Below the pieces are notes generated by a model that had not been told where the DNA came from, made no database searches, and saw nothing but the letters and a program-made list of their open reading frames with translations. This document shows, piece by piece, positions 43,838 to 54,665 of a stretch of DNA of 64,000 nt. Location of the stretch: NCBI GenBank assembly GCA_030656215.1, contig JAUSOD010000051.1:1-64000 (forward strand). The letters run 5' to 3'. Position numbers and translations under genes: made by a program. Source of the stretch: Azoarcus sp. GTDB lineage: Bacteria; Pseudomonadota; Gammaproteobacteria; Burkholderiales; Rhodocyclaceae. The stretch's first letter is position 1. Every line of letters starts with the position of its first letter.

Positions 43838-44149
43838 TTACCGGCGGCCGGCCAGCAGGCCGAGCAGGAACGCGACACCAGCGGCAACGCCAACCGATTC
43901 CCACGGATGTGCATGTACATAGTCGTCGGTCGCGTGCGCGGCTTTCTTGGTCTTTGCGACCACTGCGGCTTCTGTGTCGGCGATCCGGTCCTTGGCGACG
44001 GCAAGGCGGTCGGTGAGGCGGACGCGTACATCGGACAGCTTCTCTCCGGCCTGACCTGCGGTCAACTTGAGAAGCTCTTCGGCGTCGGCAACGACGACCT
44101 TGAGGTCCGAAACAAGTTTGTCTGTCGAGTGGGTGTTGGTGTCGCTCAT
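43838..44149 (-). CDS. yqjD: YqjD/ElaB family ribosome- and membrane-associated protein (DUF883)
   Basis: The 103-residue product has a long amphipathic helix (LKVVVADAEELLKLTAGQAG) and a C-terminal DDYVHAHPWESVGVAAGVAF anchor ending GLLAGRR. This is the YqjD/ElaB/YgaM signature. Relatives tether ribosomes to the inner membrane in stationary phase. It is the first gene of the trio. Confidence 0.87.
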   Translation of the reverse strand: MSDTNTHSTDKLVSDLKVVVADAEELLKLTAGQAGEKLSDVRVRLTDRLAVAKDRIADTEAAVVAKTKKAAHATDDYVHAHPWESVGVAAGVAFLLGLLAGRR

Positions 44150-44490
44150 GTGCTGTCTCCTTGCTTGCGATGACGGTTGCGCGAGTGCGCTCCTATATGT
44201 TTACGCTAATCCCATTCGGGAGCGATGGCAAATCGATTAGGGTCGATTTCGCGTCAGGAGACTGTCCGGCCTCGGGTGGGAGCGATGGTTGAAGGCGTGG
44301 AGGCAGCGCACGGTCGGTCCACATGCACGCTGATTTCTGTCCGGGCAAGGCTACAGACCGATGTGAAAGCAGACGCCCAATCGGCCGGATCCTGCCAGGC
44401 GGTGACGGTCCGGATATTGAAGTTCGATTTGTGCAGTGCCGCAGATGGCGTATAGTCGCTCTAACCACCTGATGACTGCGGACGCCCGAA
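44150..44490. promoter_or_regulatory. Divergent intergenic region with probable rquA promoter
   Basis: No gene was found in these 341 bases. TATAGT at 44451-44456, with TTGTGC 16 bases before it, is a plausible sigma-70 promoter about 35 bases before the rquA ATG. The remainder up to yqjD shows no clear motif. Confidence 0.5.
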
Positions 44491-45183
44491 ATGAGCAAGT
44501 CTCCCGATGCTGCGCTGCGGCCCAGCGCTTTACCCGACTACCTGCGTCGCACCTACACGTGGGCGTATCTCAGTCCGCGCACCTTGCCATGGCTTGATCG
44601 TGCACCGGTGGTGTCGGCCATCCTGTGGGGCAACGCCGGGCGCCTGATGCGTTGGGCGGTCGGGCAGTTCGTGGCGGGTGAGCGGGTGCTGCAGGCCGCC
44701 TGTGTCTATGGCGATTTCTCGTTGATGCTGGCGCGCCAGGTGGGCGTTGAAGGGCAGCTCGAAGTGGTCGATGTTGCACCGATCCAGGTTGCCAATGTCC
44801 GCCGCAAATTTGCCGAGTTTCCGCAGGGGAGCGCACATGTCGCCGATCTGGTGAAGCCCCTCGATTCCCAGTACGACGGCGTGTGCTGCTTTTTCTTGCT
44901 GCATGAAGTCCCGGATGCCGAGCGCCGCCAGATTGTCGCCAATCTGCTGGCGGCGGTGCGGCCCGGTGGGCGGGCGGTGTTCGTCGACTACCACCGGCCA
45001 CATCGTCTGCACCCGCTCGCGCCGGTGATGAAGCTCGTGTTCCGCTGGCTCGAACCCTATGCTCCGTCGCTGCTGGATACGCCGATTTCCACCCTGGCGG
45101 AAGAGGCGTCAGCCTTCGAGTGGCGCAAGGAGACCCGCTTCGGTGGGCTTTACCAGTTGCTGGTTGCCACCCGGCGCCCGTGA
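44491..45183 (+). CDS. rquA: Rhodoquinone biosynthesis methyltransferase-like protein RquA
   Basis: The 230-residue class I methyltransferase-like protein has the RquA N-terminus LPDYLRRTYTWAYLSPRTLP and ILWGNAGRLMRWA. In place of the usual G-x-G-x-G SAM loop it has VLQAACVYGDFSLMLARQ, the change typical of RquA, followed by LEVVDVAPIQVANVRRKF. RquA turns ubiquinone into rhodoquinone using SAM as amino donor. Rhodoquinone supports anaerobic fumarate reduction. The ATG at 44491 lies just after a TATAGT promoter element. Confidence 0.87.
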   Translation: MSKSPDAALRPSALPDYLRRTYTWAYLSPRTLPWLDRAPVVSAILWGNAGRLMRWAVGQFVAGERVLQAACVYGDFSLMLARQVGVEGQLEVVDVAPIQVANVRRKFAEFPQGSAHVADLVKPLDSQYDGVCCFFLLHEVPDAERRQIVANLLAAVRPGGRAVFVDYHRPHRLHPLAPVMKLVFRWLEPYAPSLLDTPISTLAEEASAFEWRKETRFGGLYQLLVATRRP

Positions 45184-45204
45184 TGCCTGTGTCGGACGCG
45201 TGCT

Positions 45205-45987
45205 TCAGGCGCCCCAGTCGTAATCGATGATCAGTGGGGCATGATCGCTGAAGCGCTGATCCTTGAAGATCGTCGCCGTTTTCGCAGTCGCGGCGATGCC
45301 GGGTGTCGCCAGCTGGTAGTCGATCCGCCAGCCCACGTTCTTGGCCCAAGCCTGGCCGCGGTTGGACCACCAGGTGTAGCTGTCGCCCGTCGCCTCGGGA
45401 TGAAGGCGGCGATAGACATCGACCCAACCCTGCTCTTCGAACACGCGCGTTAGCCAGGCACGTTCTTCGGGTAGAAAACCTGAGTTCTTCTGGTTGCCTT
45501 TCCAGTTCTTGAGGTCGATTTCCTTGTGGGCGATGTTCCAGTCGCCGCAGATCACCACCTCGCGACCACAGGCGCGCAGTTGCGCAAGATGGCTGAAGAA
45601 GCGCTCCATGAAACTGAACTTGGCCTGCTGGCGCTCGTCTGAACTGGAGCCTGAGGGCAGGTAGAGCGAGATCACCGACAGCTTGCCGAAGTCGAGTTCG
45701 ATGTAGCGGCCTTCGGCATCGATGTCGGCAATGCCCAGGCCTTCGATGACGCGCTCGGGTGCTTGACGGCTGTAGATGCCGACGCCGCTATAGCCCTTTT
45801 TTTCCGCGTGGTGGAACCAGCCCTGGAGTCCGGCGGGCTTGAGCATGGTCGCGCTGAGGTCGCCTGCCTGGGCCTTGAGTTCCTGCATGCAGACGAGGTC
45901 TGCGTCCTGTCGTGCGAGCCAGTCGAGAAAACCTTTTGTGGTGGCCGAGCGGATGCCGTTGAGGTTGGCAGAGATGATGCGTAACAT
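45205..45987 (-). CDS. xthA: Exodeoxyribonuclease III
   Basis: 260 residues starting [20 protein letters not shown]. Catalytic motifs: QELKAQ (metal Glu), [14 protein letters not shown], and the C-terminal [12 protein letters not shown]. It is an AP endonuclease and 3'-5' exonuclease of base excision repair. It is divergent from pyrE with about 41 bases between, a pair often seen in betaproteobacteria. Confidence 0.94.
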   Translation of the reverse strand: MLRIISANLNGIRSATTKGFLDWLARQDADLVCMQELKAQAGDLSATMLKPAGLQGWFHHAEKKGYSGVGIYSRQAPERVIEGLGIADIDAEGRYIELDFGKLSVISLYLPSGSSSDERQQAKFSFMERFFSHLAQLRACGREVVICGDWNIAHKEIDLKNWKGNQKNSGFLPEERAWLTRVFEEQGWVDVYRRLHPEATGDSYTWWSNRGQAWAKNVGWRIDYQLATPGIAATAKTATIFKDQRFSDHAPLIIDYDWGA

Positions 45988-46028
45988 GGGCGGACTTCCA
46001 GTCATGCTGCGGTGCAGGGAAAAGAATC

Positions 46029-46676
46029 GTGGATTTTAGCCGGGAATTCATTGCGCTCGCCTGCGATAAAGGTGTTTTGCGCTTCGGGTCGTTCATTACC
46101 AAGGCGGGTCGTAACTCGCCTTATTTTTTCAATGCGGGCCTGTTCGACGACGGGCTGTCGTTCCGTGCCCTGTGCGGCTACTACGCGCACGCCATTCGCA
46201 GTTCGGGGGTCGAGTTCGACATGCTATTCGGCCCGGCCTACAAGGGCATTCCGCTGGTTGCCGGTACCGCGATCCGGCTCGCAGAGGAGGGTGTCGGCCT
46301 GCCATTCGCGTTCAACCGCAAGGAGGCCAAGGATCATGGCGAGGGTGGCACACTGATCGGCGCGCCGCTGGCCGGCAAGGTGCTGATACTCGACGACGTG
46401 ATCTCGGCGGGAACATCGGTGCGCGAATCGGTGGAGATCATCCGCTCGGCCGGTGCGACTCCCGCCGGGGTGGTCATTGCACTCGATCGCATGGAGCGTG
46501 GCAAGGGTGCGTTGTCAGCGGTTCAGGAGGTGCGGGAGAGTTTTGGCATTCCGGTGATCGCCGTTGCCACGCTGGATGACCTTGTCGGCTACCTGGCCGA
46601 CAGCACCGAACTCGCCGCCAATCTCGATGCAGTGAAGGCTTACCGGGATACCTATGGCATCACTTCGGGTCGCTGA
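46029..46676 (+). CDS. pyrE: Orotate phosphoribosyltransferase
   Basis: 215 residues. Type I phosphoribosyltransferase with the PRPP loop [17 protein letters not shown]; other family landmarks are [20 protein letters not shown] and [15 protein letters not shown]. It makes OMP from orotate in pyrimidine synthesis. Its end overlaps the next gene by 23 bases. Confidence 0.96.
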   Translation: MDFSREFIALACDKGVLRFGSFITKAGRNSPYFFNAGLFDDGLSFRALCGYYAHAIRSSGVEFDMLFGPAYKGIPLVAGTAIRLAEEGVGLPFAFNRKEAKDHGEGGTLIGAPLAGKVLILDDVISAGTSVRESVEIIRSAGATPAGVVIALDRMERGKGALSAVQEVRESFGIPVIAVATLDDLVGYLADSTELAANLDAVKAYRDTYGITSGR

Positions 46677-47289
46677 CCTGGCGCTGCTGGTTGCGCTGCT
46701 GGCACCGCTTGCTTCCGTTGCACAAACATCCAGTCGCTCAATCTATTGCTGCGATGTGGGTGGGCAGCCGGTATGCGGGGATATTCTTCCCGCAGCGTGC
46801 TACGGTCGTGCCTATCGTGAGATCAGCCCGTTTGGCACGGTGCGACGCCATGTTCCTGCACCGCTGACAGCAGAGGAGATCGCACGGCGTGACGAGGCAC
46901 TTCGGCAACGCAGGGAGGCGGAGGCCGCAGCACTCAAGCAGCGACGCCTCGATCAGGCCCTGCTCGAAACCTATCCCAGTGCGGCAGAAATCGAGGTTCG
47001 GCGCGACCGCTCGCTGGCCGAACTCGATCGCACAATTGCCGACCTTCGCGTGCGCGAGACCGAGCTTCTTGCCCGCAAGGCAAAACTGGCCAAGGAGGTC
47101 GAGTCCCATCGCGGTCGGTCGCTTCCCCACGCGCTGGTCGAAGATCTCCTCAACGTCGATGGCGAGATCGTTGCGCAGCGCTCGATCATCGATGCCAAGG
47201 AGCGCGAGCGCGAGTCGATTCGGCAACGCTTTGAAGAAGACCGCCGTCGTTACCACGAGCTGACGGTGCCCGCGTCCCTCCCGCGCTGA
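46654..47289 (+). CDS. Secreted coiled-coil protein, function unknown
   Basis: 211 residues. A signal peptide ([16 protein letters not shown]) is followed by a short cysteine-containing part ([20 protein letters not shown]) and then a long coiled coil rich in Arg, Glu and Ala from about residue 70 to 200. Its ATG lies inside the end of pyrE, so it is probably co-transcribed. I do not recognise the family. DUF4124-type envelope proteins have a similar layout, but the match is weak. Confidence 0.75.
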   Translation: MASLRVADLALLVALLAPLASVAQTSSRSIYCCDVGGQPVCGDILPAACYGRAYREISPFGTVRRHVPAPLTAEEIARRDEALRQRREAEAAALKQRRLDQALLETYPSAAEIEVRRDRSLAELDRTIADLRVRETELLARKAKLAKEVESHRGRSLPHALVEDLLNVDGEIVAQRSIIDAKERERESIRQRFEEDRRRYHELTVPASLPR

Positions 47290-47326
47290 GTGCTGCGACG
47301 GGTTGCCTGATTTTCCGGAGACTCCG

Positions 47327-49402
47327 ATGAAACCCATCGATTTGCAGGTGGTCAGGGCGGCCTGTCCACATGACTGTCCAGACACTTGCGCGATGGAGAT
47401 CACCGTCGAGCAGGGGAGAGCGGTGCGCGTTCGCGGGGCAGACGCCATGCCGTTTACCAACGGGTCGCTGTGCACGAAGGTGTCGCACTACCTCGAGCGG
47501 GTGTATTCGGACCAGCGCCTGCGCCATCCGATGAAGCGGATCGGCAGGAAGGGCGAGGGGCGCTTCGAGCGCATCAGCTGGGACGAGGCGCTCGATACCA
47601 TCGCGGCGAAGTTCGGCGCGATCGCGGCTGATGATCCGCGCGCAATCCTGCCCTACAGTTACGCCGGAACGATGGGTCTGGTGCAGGGCGAGAGTATGGA
47701 CCGGCGCTTCTTTCATCGCCTCGGGGCATCCCTGCTAGACCGCACGATCTGCGCGTCTGCCGGCGCCATGGGCTGGAAGGCGACCGTTGGCGCTTCGATT
47801 GGCACCGACCCCGAAGCAGTAGTGGATGCGAAGCTGATCCTGATCTGGGGTGCCAACCCGGTGGTGTCCAATCTGCACGGCTGGCGCTACCTGCAGGAGG
47901 CCAAGCGGCGTGGTGCGCGACTGATCTGCATCGACCCGCGTCGCACCGACACCGCTGCCAAGTGCCATCAGCACATCGCGCCTTTGCCCGGTACCGACGG
48001 TGCGCTGGCGCTGGCGATGATGCAGGTGTTGATTGCCGAGGATCTGCTCGATCATGACTACATTGCGCAATACACCCTGGGCTTCGATGCGCTGGCCGAG
48101 CGCGTGCATGAATTCACCCCGGAATGGGCGGCACCGCTGACCGGCTTGAGTGCAGCGGTGATCCGCGATCTGGCGCGTGAGTACGGCCAAGCGAGGCCGT
48201 CGCTGATCCGCCTGAACTACGGCCTCAATCGCTGTGCGGGGGGCGGCATGGCAGTCCGCAATATTGCCTGTCTGCCTGCGCTGACCGGTGCCTGGCGGCA
48301 TGCTGCCGGTGGTGCGCTGTTGTCCGCGTCGGGTAATTTCCCCACCGATGCACACGCGCTCGGGCGCCCCGACCTCTACCCCGATCCCGAGCGCTTTCCG
48401 CCGCGCACGATCAACATGTCGACGATCGGCGACGCGCTGCTTAATGCGACCGAGCCGCCGATCCGCGCGATTTACGTCTACAACGCAAACCCGGTGGCGG
48501 TTGCGCCCAACAGCAACGAGGTGCGTGCCGGATTCGCGCGCGAGGATCTGTTCTGCGTGGTGCATGAGCTATTCCAGACCGACACTGCCGACTATGCTGA
48601 CATCCTGCTGCCGGCAACCAGCCAACTTGAGCATCGTGACGTGCATGGCACTTATGGGCACTTCTACGTGGTGAACAATCAGCCTGCGATTGCACCGCTG
48701 GGTGAAGCCCGACCGAATACCGAGGTGTTCCGGCAGTTAGCCGCACGGATGGGTTATACCGACTCCGCGTTCGCCGACTCGGATGATGCGCTGGCGGCGG
48801 CCGCATTCAAGCGTGACGATGCGCGCGCACTCGGCGTCACACCGGAGAAGCTGGCAACCCAGGGCTGGGCCAGACTTAACCTGCCACGGCCCTTCGTGCC
48901 CTTTGCCAAGGGTGGTTTTCGAACGCCGTCGGGCAAATGCGAGTTCCATTCCGACATGCTGGCACAGCGCGGGCTCGACCCGCTGCCGGCCTGGCATCCG
49001 CCCGCGGAGTCGGTGGCGAGCAATCCGGCGCTCGCCGCGCGTTATCCGCTGGCCCTGATCACGCCGCCGGCACGCAATTTTCTCAATACCAGCTTCAGCC
49101 ACCTGCCGCGTTTTGTCGAGCAGGAAGGCTCGCCCAAGCTCGAGATCCACCCGCAGGATGCTGCTGTCCGAGGCATCAACGATGGCGATCGGGTTTGCAT
49201 TCGCAATGACCGGGGTTCTTTTCATGCGCGCGCGGCGGTTACGGACAGGGTTCGTGCCGGCGTGGTGGTGAGCCCCTCTGTGTGGTGGCAAAAACTGTCC
49301 GGCGATGGCGAAAATGCCAACGCAGTGACGTCCTCCGCCCTCACCGACATGGGAGGCGGGCCGATTTTTTATGATTGCCTGGTCGAGGTTTCGGCGGTAT
49401 GA
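47327..49402 (+). CDS. Molybdopterin (bis-MGD) oxidoreductase with N-terminal 4Fe-4S cluster
   Basis: 691 residues from an ATG with GGAG seven bases upstream. The N-terminal cluster motif CPHDCPDTC, with a fourth Cys in NGSLCTK, is followed by the molybdopterin domain (LILIWGANPVVSNLHGWRY, YNANPVAVAP) and the C-terminal dinucleotide-binding domain (FLNTSFSHLPRF, VRGINDGDRVCIRNDRG). No twin-arginine signal is present, so the enzyme is cytoplasmic. It resembles formate dehydrogenase- and BisC-like proteins; the substrate cannot be named. The stop overlaps the sirtuin start. Confidence 0.88.
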   Translation: MKPIDLQVVRAACPHDCPDTCAMEITVEQGRAVRVRGADAMPFTNGSLCTKVSHYLERVYSDQRLRHPMKRIGRKGEGRFERISWDEALDTIAAKFGAIAADDPRAILPYSYAGTMGLVQGESMDRRFFHRLGASLLDRTICASAGAMGWKATVGASIGTDPEAVVDAKLILIWGANPVVSNLHGWRYLQEAKRRGARLICIDPRRTDTAAKCHQHIAPLPGTDGALALAMMQVLIAEDLLDHDYIAQYTLGFDALAERVHEFTPEWAAPLTGLSAAVIRDLAREYGQARPSLIRLNYGLNRCAGGGMAVRNIACLPALTGAWRHAAGGALLSASGNFPTDAHALGRPDLYPDPERFPPRTINMSTIGDALLNATEPPIRAIYVYNANPVAVAPNSNEVRAGFAREDLFCVVHELFQTDTADYADILLPATSQLEHRDVHGTYGHFYVVNNQPAIAPLGEARPNTEVFRQLAARMGYTDSAFADSDDALAAAAFKRDDARALGVTPEKLATQGWARLNLPRPFVPFAKGGFRTPSGKCEFHSDMLAQRGLDPLPAWHPPAESVASNPALAARYPLALITPPARNFLNTSFSHLPRFVEQEGSPKLEIHPQDAAVRGINDGDRVCIRNDRGSFHARAAVTDRVRAGVVVSPSVWWQKLSGDGENANAVTSSALTDMGGGPIFYDCLVEVSAV

Positions 49403-50178
49403 CTAGCCCCATTACTGCGGAGACCCAGTTTGATGCGGTCGCCGCCATCATTTCCGCTGCCCAACGGATATTGTTCATCACCGGGGCCGGGATTTCTGCC
49501 GATTCCGGTCTGCCGACCTATCGCGGCATCGGCGGTCTCTATCACGAGCGCCTGACCGGCGAGGGGCTGACCATCGAGGAAGCCTTGTCGGGCGAGATGA
49601 TGGAGAAGCGCCCCGACATCGCCTGGCGCTATCTGGCCGAGATCGAATCGAATTGCCGCGGGGCCCTGCCCAATGCGGCCCATCGGCTGATTGCCGAACT
49701 GGAGCGTGAGAAACCCGGCGTGTGGGTGCTGACTCAGAATGTAGACGGCCTGCACCGGATGGCGGGCTCGCAGAAGGTGATCCAGATTCACGGCACCGTC
49801 CATCACCTGCGCTGCACCGAATGCCCCCACCAGCGGAGCGTCCTGGACTTTGCCGGTCTGTCGATCCCTCCGGGGTGCCCGGTGTGCGGCGGCGTGCTGC
49901 GTCCGGATGTGGTGCTGTTCGGGGAAATGCTGCCGCAAAAGGGCATCGACCGGCTCGCCCATGTGCTCGAAACTGGCGTAGATCTGGTGATCTCGATCGG
50001 TACCACCAGCGTGTTCCCCTATATCGCCGGGCCGGTATGGTGGGCGCAGCAAAACGGTATCCCGACAATCGAGATCAATCCGGGTGAAACCGAGGTGAGC
50101 GGGGTCGTTGACCATCGCTTGCGGGTCGGTGCTGCAGAGGCGATGACCCGCTTGTGGGAGAGGTTGCATCCGGCGTGA
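49399..50178 (+). CDS. Sir2-type NAD-dependent protein deacylase
   Basis: 259 residues from MTSPITAETQFDAV. Sirtuin motifs: GAGISADSGLPTYRG, TQNVDGLH, the catalytic H in QIHGT, and zinc cysteines in LRCTECPH and GCPVCGG. It removes acyl groups from lysines with NAD. The ATGA overlap with the molybdopterin oxidoreductase gene suggests linked expression, an uncommon pairing. Confidence 0.93.
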   Translation: MTSPITAETQFDAVAAIISAAQRILFITGAGISADSGLPTYRGIGGLYHERLTGEGLTIEEALSGEMMEKRPDIAWRYLAEIESNCRGALPNAAHRLIAELEREKPGVWVLTQNVDGLHRMAGSQKVIQIHGTVHHLRCTECPHQRSVLDFAGLSIPPGCPVCGGVLRPDVVLFGEMLPQKGIDRLAHVLETGVDLVISIGTTSVFPYIAGPVWWAQQNGIPTIEINPGETEVSGVVDHRLRVGAAEAMTRLWERLHPA

Positions 50179-50225
50179 GGTGATTTCGCACCCCACGCCG
50201 TCGCGGTGCTTGCAGCGGCTGGTGC

Positions 50226-53200
50226 TTACAGCAACACGCGTTCGATCCCGCCGCTGTTGGCCTTGCCGACGTAGTCCGGCAGCCAGTTCTCGCCCAGCAG
50301 GTGCCGGGCCAACTCGACCACGATGTAGTCGGTTTCCACGCCGCCAGCGTCGTTGGCGTAGCGGGTGAGGCCCTGCAGACAGCTCGGGCATGAGGTGAGG
50401 ATGCGGGTCGGGACATTGGGCTGCACAACCTGCATCCGTGCCACGTCCTTCTCGATCTCTTCCTGCTTGCGGAAGCGGACCTGGGTGGAGATGTCCGGAC
50501 GCGCCACCGCAAGCGTGCCGGATTCGCCGCAGCAGCGGTCCGACAGATCCACCCGGGTGCCCATCAGCTCGTTGGCGACCTTGATCCCGGAATGGACCTT
50601 CATTGGCGTGTGGCAGGGCTCGTGGTACATGTAGTTCACGCCCTTCACACCTTCGAGCTTCACCCCCTTCTCCATCAGATACTCGTGGATGTCGAGCAGC
50701 CGGCAGCCGGGGAAGATCTTGTCGAATTCATACTTCTGCAGCTGATCCATACAGGTGCCGCAGGACACGATCACGGTCTTGATATCGAGATAGTTCAACG
50801 TGTTGGCGACGCGGTGGAACAGCACCCGGTTATCGGTGGTGATCTTCTGGCCCTTGTCCTCCTCGCCCGCTGCCGTCTGCGGGTAGCCGCAGCACAGGTA
50901 GCCGGGTGGCAGCACGGTCTGGGCGCCGACGTGGTAGAGCATGGCTTGGGTGGCGAGCCCGACCTGGCTGAACAGGCGTTCGGAGCCGCAGCCGGGGAAG
51001 TAGAACACCGCTTCGGATTCGCCGTTGGCCTTCCTCGGGTCGCGGATGACCGGGATGACCTTGTCGTCCTCGATGTCGAGCAGGGCGCGCGAGGTGCGCT
51101 TCGGCAGGTTGCCCGGCATCGGCTTGTTGATGAAGTGGATCACCTGGGCCTTGATCGAAGGCTTGCCCAGCGTGGCCGGCGGTGCCTTCACCTGGGGCTG
51201 GATCAGGCCCAGCTTCTTGCCCATGTCGTGGGCAAAGCGCTGGGCTTTGTAACCCCATTCGATCATGCCGGTACGGATCAGCTTGATCGTGGCCGGGTCC
51301 TTGACCGTGAGGAAGGCCATCGCCGCGGCCTTGCCCGGGTTGAACGACTTCTTGCCCTGCTTGCGCAGCAGGTTGCGCATCTTGATCGAGACGTCGCCAA
51401 AGTCGATGTCTACCGGGCACGGCTTCTCGCACTTGTGGCATACGGTGCAGTGGTCGGCCACGTCCTCGAACTCGGCCCAGTGGGCGAGCGAAACCCCGCG
51501 CCGGGTTTGCTCTTCATACAGCATGGCCTCGATCAGCAGCGAAGTGGACAGGATCTTGTTGCGCGGGCTGTACATCAGGTTGGCGCGCGGCACGTGGGTG
51601 GAGCACACCGGCTTGCACTTGCCGCAGCGCAGACAGTCCTTGATGTCGTGCGCAATCTCGCCGATCTCGGTCTGCTCCATGATCAGCGACTCGTGCCCCA
51701 TCAGGTTGAAGCTGGGGGTGTAGGCGTTGTCGAGGTTGCCCCCGCGCATCAGCTTGCCGCGGTTGAAGCGGCCTTCGGGGTCGATTCTGGCCTTGTAGTC
51801 CCAGAAGTTCGCCATCTCCTCGTCGGTGAGGTAGTCGAGCTTGGTGATGCCGATGCCGTGCTCGCCCGAGATCACGCCGTCGAGCGCACGCGCCAGCGCC
51901 ATGATGCGGTCGACCGCGCGATTGGCGGTCTGCAGCATGTCGTAGTTGTCGGAGTTGACCGGGATGTTGGTGTGCACGTTGCCGTCGCCGGCATGCATGT
52001 GCAGGGCCACGAACACGCGGCCGCGCAGCACCTGCTTGTGCAGCGCCTCGATCCTATCCAGTACCGGACGGAACACCGTGCCGTCGAAGATCTTGTCCAG
52101 CCTGGGCTTGATCTCGGACTTCCACGACACCCGGATGGAGTAGTCCTGCAGGCGGTGGAACAGACGCGGCTCGGCGGCACGGTTGGTCAGCTCGCCGGCC
52201 TGCACGCCATAGGCGGCGAAGCGGCTTTCGGCTTCGGCCAGCGGAAGGTCGAGGTTCTCCAGCAACCACTCCCAGCGCAGGCGTACCGCCTCGACATAGT
52301 TGAGCGCGGCTTCGCGGCGGTCGCCGATCAGCTCGTCGGCAGCCAGATTGGCGTCGCCCTGGTCGAGCGGCAGCTCGCCCCGCAGGAATTCGGCCAGGGT
52401 GTCGCACAACTCAAGTTTGTTACGGGTGGAGAGCTCGATGTTGATGCGCTCGATCCCGTCGCAGTAGTCGCCCATCCGCGGGAGCGGAATCACTACGTCC
52501 TCGTTGACCTTGAACGCGTTGGTATGGCGCGAGATCGCGGCGGTGCGCGAGCGCTCCAGCCAGAAGCGCTTGCGCTGCTCCGGCGACACCGCGATGAAGC
52601 CTTCGGCACCGCGGGTGTTGGTCATGCGCACCACGTCCGAGGCGGCCGCCATCACGGCGTTTTCGTCAAAGCCGACGATGTCGCCGATCAGCACCATCTT
52701 CGGCCGGCCGTGGCGCTTGGCCTTGGTGGTGTAGCCGACGGCTTTTACATAGCGCTCGTCGAGGTGTTCGAGCCCGGCCAGCAGCACGCCGGCGGTATTG
52801 CCAGCACCACCGGGCTTGAAGTAATCGGTGATCTCGACGATGGCCGGCACCGCCTCGCGCACCTGGCTGAAGAATTCGAGACAGACCGTGCGGGTGACTG
52901 GCGGCATCTTGTGCAGCACCCAGCGCGAGGCCACGATCAGCCCGTCGGTGCCTTCCTTCTGCACGCCCGGGATGCCGCCGAGGAACTTGTCGGTGACGTC
53001 CTTGCCCAGTCCGTCCTTGCGGCAGTGCGCGCCCGGCATGGACAGGATCTCCTCGCCCAGCGGCTTGTAGCTGAGGCCGTCGAAACGGCGCAGGCGGAAG
53101 CGGGCGATGTGCTGCTCGTGGATCTTGCCGAAGTTGTGGTCGAGGCGCTCGACCTCGAGCCAGTTTCCGTCCGGCGTAACCATCTTCCACCACGCCAGGT

Positions 53201-54095
53201 TGTCGAGCGCGGTGCCCCAAAGCACGGCTTTCTTGCCACCGGCATTCATCGCAATGTTGCCGCCGACGCAGGAGGCACTGGCCGACGTGGGGTCGACCGC
53301 GAACACGCGTCCGGCCGCACTGGCCGCTTCCGATACGCGCTCGGTGACCACGCCGGCGCCGGTGCGGACGGTGGCGTAGGGCGAGGCCATCGGCTTGCCG
53401 TCGGCGTCGGGCAGCACCATGTCCTCGACCGGGCCAATGCTGATCAGCTTTTCGGTGTTGATCACCACCGAGTTGGCGTCCAGCGGGATAGCCCCACCGG
53501 TGTAGCCGGTGCCGCCGCCACGGGGGATGATGGTCATCCCCAGTTCGATACAGGCACGCACCAGCGGGGCCATTTCCTCTTCGGTGTCGGGGTAGAGCAC
53601 GACGAAGGGATACTCGACCCGCCAGTCGGTGGCATCCGTGACGTGAGAGACGCGGGCGTGACCGTCGAAGCAGATGTTGTCGCGTCCGGTGTGGCGTGCC
53701 AGCGTCTTGAGTGCCGCCTTGCGCTTGCGCGCGGTGTCGTCGAACCAGCGTTCGAAGTCGGACACTGCCTCGCGCGCCCGGCCGATCAGCAAGGCCACCC
53801 GGTCATTGCCCTGCCGCCGCTTCTCGACTTCGTTGACACGGTGGTTGAGCGCGTTGATCAGCGCTTCGCGGCGTTCGCGGCTGGTGAGCAGATCGTCTTC
53901 GAGGTAGGGGTTGCGCCGTACCACCCAGATGTCGCCCAGCACCTCATAAAGCATTCGCGCAGAACGCCCGGTTACGCGTTCGGCCCGTAGCTCATCGAGG
54001 ACGGACCAGGCCTCGTCGCCGAGCAGGCGGATCACGATCTCGCGATCGGAGAACGAGGTGTAGTTGTAAGGAATTTCTCGCAGGCGTTGGGTCAT
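50226..54095 (-). CDS. Giant FAD/Fe-S dehydrogenase with DUF3683 N-terminus
   Basis: 1,289 residues. Domains in order: DUF3683 (about 1-130), FAD-binding type 4 ([18 protein letters not shown] near 200), FAD oxidase C-terminal domain (with [16 protein letters not shown]), two 4Fe-4S motifs ([16 protein letters not shown] and [14 protein letters not shown]), and two CCG domains ([12 protein letters not shown] and [15 protein letters not shown]). This is the D-lactate/glycolate/2-hydroxyglutarate dehydrogenase type (YdiJ-like) found as a single chain. It probably oxidises a D-2-hydroxy acid and passes electrons via Fe-S to the quinone pool. Upstream 54096-54262 has no gene. Confidence 0.88.
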   Translation of the reverse strand: MTQRLREIPYNYTSFSDREIVIRLLGDEAWSVLDELRAERVTGRSARMLYEVLGDIWVVRRNPYLEDDLLTSRERREALINALNHRVNEVEKRRQGNDRVALLIGRAREAVSDFERWFDDTARKRKAALKTLARHTGRDNICFDGHARVSHVTDATDWRVEYPFVVLYPDTEEEMAPLVRACIELGMTIIPRGGGTGYTGGAIPLDANSVVINTEKLISIGPVEDMVLPDADGKPMASPYATVRTGAGVVTERVSEAASAAGRVFAVDPTSASASCVGGNIAMNAGGKKAVLWGTALDNLAWWKMVTPDGNWLEVERLDHNFGKIHEQHIARFRLRRFDGLSYKPLGEEILSMPGAHCRKDGLGKDVTDKFLGGIPGVQKEGTDGLIVASRWVLHKMPPVTRTVCLEFFSQVREAVPAIVEITDYFKPGGAGNTAGVLLAGLEHLDERYVKAVGYTTKAKRHGRPKMVLIGDIVGFDENAVMAAASDVVRMTNTRGAEGFIAVSPEQRKRFWLERSRTAAISRHTNAFKVNEDVVIPLPRMGDYCDGIERINIELSTRNKLELCDTLAEFLRGELPLDQGDANLAADELIGDRREAALNYVEAVRLRWEWLLENLDLPLAEAESRFAAYGVQAGELTNRAAEPRLFHRLQDYSIRVSWKSEIKPRLDKIFDGTVFRPVLDRIEALHKQVLRGRVFVALHMHAGDGNVHTNIPVNSDNYDMLQTANRAVDRIMALARALDGVISGEHGIGITKLDYLTDEEMANFWDYKARIDPEGRFNRGKLMRGGNLDNAYTPSFNLMGHESLIMEQTEIGEIAHDIKDCLRCGKCKPVCSTHVPRANLMYSPRNKILSTSLLIEAMLYEEQTRRGVSLAHWAEFEDVADHCTVCHKCEKPCPVDIDFGDVSIKMRNLLRKQGKKSFNPGKAAAMAFLTVKDPATIKLIRTGMIEWGYKAQRFAHDMGKKLGLIQPQVKAPPATLGKPSIKAQVIHFINKPMPGNLPKRTSRALLDIEDDKVIPVIRDPRKANGESEAVFYFPGCGSERLFSQVGLATQAMLYHVGAQTVLPPGYLCCGYPQTAAGEEDKGQKITTDNRVLFHRVANTLNYLDIKTVIVSCGTCMDQLQKYEFDKIFPGCRLLDIHEYLMEKGVKLEGVKGVNYMYHEPCHTPMKVHSGIKVANELMGTRVDLSDRCCGESGTLAVARPDISTQVRFRKQEEIEKDVARMQVVQPNVPTRILTSCPSCLQGLTRYANDAGGVETDYIVVELARHLLGENWLPDYVGKANSGGIERVLL

Positions 54096-54262
54096 TGGTG
54101 CACCGGGTTGGCTGCTGCAGGGGAACCTGCGATTTTAACGAACCGCAGTGCAACATGCAGCAAAAATCAATACCTTATGCGAAGTGTGGGCTCTTGCTTC
54201 GCGCTCTGGGAGTGGACGCCGTTGGCATCGGGGGGCTTGCCCTGATCGGCAGGTCGTGTCGA

Positions 54263-54616
54263 TCAACAGGTCGCTGCGGTCATCGCGATCTCGATCCGCC
54301 AGCCCGGCTGGGCCAGACCGGCGATCTGGACACAGGCGCGGGAGGGCGCCGTGCCCGGTGGTAGCCATGCATCCCACACCGCGTTCATGCCATCGTAGTC
54401 TGTGAGGTCGGTGAGATAGACGGTAGCCATCAGGATGCGCCCACGGTCGCTACCGACGGCCTGTAGCTGGCGCTCGAGGCTGGCGAGTACGTCCCGGGTC
54501 TGGCTGGTGATGTCGCCGTCGGAGGAGCCGGGTACCTCGACGAGATAGACCACGCCATTGTGGACGACGGAGTCGGAGTAGCGGGCAGTGGTGCCATTGC
54601 GCTGGATTGCTTGCAT
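54263..54616 (-). CDS. RidA/YjgF family protein
   Basis: 117 residues from MQAIQRNGTTARYSDSVVHN. Conserved elements are VVYLVEVPGSS, VYLTDLTDYDGMNAVWDAW and the C-terminal PSRACVQIAGLAQPGWRIEI, with the Arg that binds the carboxylate of enamine/imine substrates. It resembles the RutC-like subgroup. It probably hydrolyses reactive enamines. Confidence 0.9.
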   Translation of the reverse strand: MQAIQRNGTTARYSDSVVHNGVVYLVEVPGSSDGDITSQTRDVLASLERQLQAVGSDRGRILMATVYLTDLTDYDGMNAVWDAWLPPGTAPSRACVQIAGLAQPGWRIEIAMTAATC

Positions 54617-54665
54617 GGGCGTGCTTGAGGACGATACGCAGGGCACTCAAGTATAGCGCTCCGGA

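Noticed and set aside
50592-53990. Open frame of about 1,130 codons on the plus strand
   Set aside because: It mirrors the FAD/Fe-S dehydrogenase on the other strand and has the His/Asp/Val-rich composition of a shadow frame.
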